Shown one piece after another: positions 61,500 to 64,000 of a stretch of DNA of 64,000 bases (positions are counted from its first letter, which is position 1; each line of letters opens with the position of its first letter). The DNA lies in NCBI GenBank assembly GCA_027186245.1, contig CP114489.1:2549501-2613500 (forward strand). Direction: 5' to 3'. Under the pieces are notes generated by a model, which was not told where the DNA came from, made no database searches, and worked only from the letters and a program-made list of their open reading frames with translations. The translations under genes and the position numbers were made by a program. This DNA is from Coriaria nepalensis. Taxonomy: Eukaryota > Streptophyta > Magnoliopsida > Cucurbitales > Coriariaceae.

Positions 61500-62409
61500 T
61501 CAGGCGGTTTCCAGTTCCCTATTTAAATAATCAAGGAACATCCTCTTCGCACTGTCAGCGTCAGAAGGCGGCGGTGGCCCACTCAAACTCGTTTGCCCTG
61601 TCAACTTAATAAAAGTCCGCCGGAGCCGGCGAAGTTCTGGCAACCCAACCGATCTCGAAATATTAACAGCTGGTAATTCATGGCCCAAAGAAACACCATT
61701 CAGAGGCCCTCCTAGTGCCCTAGATTGTGCTTCTACAATAGCACTAATAACCTCTTGTGTTGCCCTATCCAACTCATAAAGAGAATTCGACTCAGAAAAT
61801 CTTGTACTTTGCGTAGCAACAGTCGGCTGTAAAATCTTAACATCCCTCGATTTAGAGTCAACCCTTTTGGTTAAATACAATACAGCTTCTACAATGGCCG
61901 TAGAAGTTTTCTCTATTACATCTCTATGAGGCCATAAATCAAACAAAGGCGAATCCCATCTATTTCTCCAATCCGGAATCTCAAACCTACTAAACAAGTC
62001 GTCAAATATCTTCTCATTATAAGATGCTTTGCCCTTTTCTCGACGATCGTTATTCCATTTTCTACAATGGGTTTCATCCGAATCACAGAAAACTACACAG
62101 TATCTTATTCCAGAGGCACGGGCCAAGCACCATAGCTCGTACCTATAACCCTTCATATTGTTCAAGGAATCGATTATTATGATGTTTATCTCTGGAGACT
62201 GATCTATCCACTTCGGACCGGAGCACTCCTCTTAGATTCTTTTCTGAGGGCATATTGGCATAGCTCTGGTTTCGATCGAGGTGAAGGGAGGTTTCATTGA
62301 TAATACGAATAGTTTGTTGTGTTTCTGATTCTTTGAGAGCTTCTTCTAGGCAGAGTGCAGCTTTAGATTTTCCACTGCACGGTTGCCCACAAATTACGAC
62401 CAACGCCAT
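61500..62409 (-). CDS. KTI12: KTI12/DRL1 Elongator-associated protein, with one frameshift
   Basis: A P-loop protein that regulates Elongator (tRNA wobble-uridine modification) and, in Arabidopsis as DRL1, leaf and meristem development. It is intronless, as expected. The frame from 62409 gives MALVVICGQPCSGKSKAALC with the Walker A motif GQPCSGKS, then NQSYANMPSEKNLRG and RSEVDRSVSRD. After this the product continues only in another frame: IIIIDSLNN, MKGYRYELWC, RNRWDSPLFDLWP, ANSLYELDRATQE-like, GLPELRRLRRTFIKL and a stop at 61500. The junction has one extra A in GATAAACATC (about 62185-62187); GATAAC would restore the family sequence. Everything else is conserved, so either the gene has just been inactivated or an A was over-called in a short homopolymer. 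Total length (about 300 residues) is normal. Confidence 0.88.
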
Positions 62410-63246
62410 TTTTTAGGGATAATTATGCTTATTGGGGTAAGTTGATTAGATGTTCCCACCTAAGATAAAGATTATATAACTGATTCAAAACCAAGGATAA
62501 AATACAGCTATGCTAGAACCTTGTTCAACTGTTTCAGAATCGCTTCTCATCAGATACAGAGATCTCAACCCCATAAAAACCTTAACCGTACAGCACTATT
62601 AATAAATAAAATAATTATTAAAAAAAAAAAAAGGCTCTTTCGGAATTCAGGTCCAGATTAGCAATCAAGAGGACGAGACAGTTACCTTGGAATCTGGTAG
62701 AAGCAGAGAGCGGTAGTTAGCGTACCATTCCCAGCTAGTTTGATCCGAACCGAGATTGTGTTCTTTTGCTGTACCGCCCGCTAAGTGTTGACGAAGATGC
62801 AAGAACGAAGAAGAATGTTTTAATTAATTATTTTGATTCGCTTTTACAACTGGCGTATTTTTTGGAGTTTAGTTACTGGGCTTTTACCTTTGATTTGGGC
62901 CACCTGGGCCTAGGCCTGGTGTTAATATGTACACTCTTCAACCGGGCTTGGCTAAGCCCAATTCACATATATATGCACCTGTATATATATATATACATAC
63001 TACCATTGATTTTTTTTATTTTTTATTTTGGGGGGGGGGCCCAGAATACCAATGATCCGCACTGGTATAAATTTATGAAAGAGTATGGATGATGCTTCTC
63101 ATTAAGAAATATGAACTTCAAAGTTCGAACCAAGTTTCTTATCACATAACGTAATATACAAGTTGTTCCGTACTATGTATATTTTATGCTCTAACTAACA
63201 CTGTTAAGATGCTTAAAAATATTTGGAATATGTGACACATTATTTA
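62410..63246. other. Spacer between KTI12 and the COBW gene
   Basis: KTI12 leader and promoter (to about 62800), then AT-rich DNA with a (TA)n run near 62975-62995 and a G-run at about 63031-63040. No gene is seen. Confidence 0.5.
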
Positions 63247-64000
63247 TCAACGAACTACACATTCTCTAAAGGAATCATAAAGAACCTTCTCATTCAGATT
63301 ATGACCTGCAATATCAAGAAGAAATAGAATAGATTAGAGACCCTTTAGCTTTATATTGTTTAGGGAACGACATCTAAGAAAAAGAAAAACCTGTTCATTC
63401 ATTACCTCTTAAACACAATCCGGTTGATTGGATTTTCTTCCTCGTTCCATTTGCGTGCCGCTACAATCTCACATGTCTCCCTCACAGCCTGCCAAATGCT
63501 CGAAGGAAGTAAACGATATAAAGCAACCTCATCAAGTAAATATTTGCAATTCAGATGGATGAAGGTTTCCGATTTTTCAAATTCTGCGCATATCAGTGTT
63601 ATATACACATTGCTAGAGCATATGATCCACTAAATAACTGAATAAACACACTTTCAAGACTAGAAGAAGAGAGATATGAAGTTTGCTTATGCAATGAAAG
63701 ATGACTGACTTCCAAGGAAAGACAGTCATACCTGCAAAGTGTGTAGTTGATTATAACTTTCCATGCTCAAAACTCCTTTGCAGCGATAAACATCAAAACC
63801 ATACTTCTTTTCCCAAAGTATCTCCTCAAGCCATACACGATCCTGTGCAAAACAAAAATAAATATTCTTTTCCTTTTTTACACCCATTTGGCTTACATAG
63901 AAAGGAAGCCACATAAAACAGATAAGGCCTCAAATTTAACTAATCAGATTAAACTGTTTAGTTTCTTAATGGTAGAAATATGAAGTGAAATTTGGGGCAA
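63247..64000 (-). CDS. COBW domain protein (ZNG1-like zinc chaperone GTPase), 3' end
   Basis: Partial gene whose 5' exons lie beyond the window. Exon 63842-63732 reads DRVWLEEILWEKKYGFDVYR then CKGVLSM and QLHTLQ. Exon 63488-63406 reads AVRETCEIVAARKWNEEENP then INRIVFK. A last exon 63305-63247 reads GHNLNEKVLYDSFRECVVR and stops. These are the CobW C-terminal domain of the family that transfers zinc to methionine aminopeptidase. The second exon is 83 nt; one base fewer would be needed to enter the last exon in the conserved GHNLNE frame. As spliced it would end ...VFKRS and stop, losing about 18 residues. This could be a real frameshift, an altered splice site or an assembly error. Without the upstream exons I cannot decide whether the gene is functional. 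Confidence 0.8.

Noticed and set aside
1..64000. CRISPR arrays, operons, tRNA or rRNA genes
   Set aside because: None seen. The repeats present are dispersed or tandem pairs and the window is plant nuclear DNA. I did not find a cloverleaf-type sequence by eye, but small tRNA genes could be missed without a search.

Overview
This window is nuclear DNA of a flowering plant, very probably a eudicot. It is AT-rich, its genes have short GT-AG introns, intergenic DNA is full of TATA-rich microsatellites and small DNA transposons, and every recognisable protein is plant-type. All annotation is from reading the sequence. Splice junctions were placed by hand where GT/AG sites and reading frame agree.

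Layout. 1-3.2 kb: gene-free DNA with a possible MITE. 3.2-4.9 kb (-): a two-exon cytochrome P450 of the CYP78A type. 5-11.8 kb: AT-rich gene-free DNA with one copy of an LTR-like repeat (about 7.1-8.1 kb). 12.4-14.4 kb: COQ4 (+) and a SPIRAL1-like microtubule protein (-), convergent. 15.4-19.4 kb: gene-free. 19.8-21.7 kb (+): an MRS2/CorA magnesium transporter. 21.9-27.0 kb: a pseudogene block made of a truncated POLAR-like gene (-), the 3' end of an SF3B1 copy (+) and an intronless, heavily mutated copy of an organellar isoleucyl-tRNA synthetase gene (+) followed by an A-tract. 27.0-38.8 kb (-): three tandem purple acid phosphatase genes of the PAP1/PAP27 group. Two are intact, with 11 of 12 coding exons identical in length, and the third is a decayed pseudogene that has lost its last exon. 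39.9-41.8 kb (-): a single-exon mitochondrial PPR protein. 42-45.5 kb: intergenic, with a histone H2A fragment and an unassigned coding-like remnant. 45.6-49.4 kb (+): a ten-exon alpha/beta hydrolase with the second LTR-like repeat copy in intron 2. 50.5-51.5 kb (-): an X8-domain, GPI-anchored plasmodesmal callose-binding protein with a 28-nt microexon. 52.9-57.3 kb (+): a six-exon PPR protein with two DNA transposons in intron 4. 58.7-64 kb: a 14-3-3 pseudogene (-), a p24 pseudogene (+), a KTI12/DRL1 gene interrupted by one frameshift (-) and the 3' end of a COBW/ZNG1 gene (-) whose last junction is out of frame.

The genes do not form a pathway and no operon-like logic is expected. The most unusual content is the density of broken gene copies: two neighbouring probable retrocopies at 23-27 kb and four consecutive damaged loci at 58.7-64 kb. 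The latter fits either a fractionating duplicated segment or local indel errors in the assembly. I found no previously undescribed multi-gene system. The best leads are the adjacent retrocopies, the PAP tandem array with its recent intronic duplication, and the lesion cluster at the right end.
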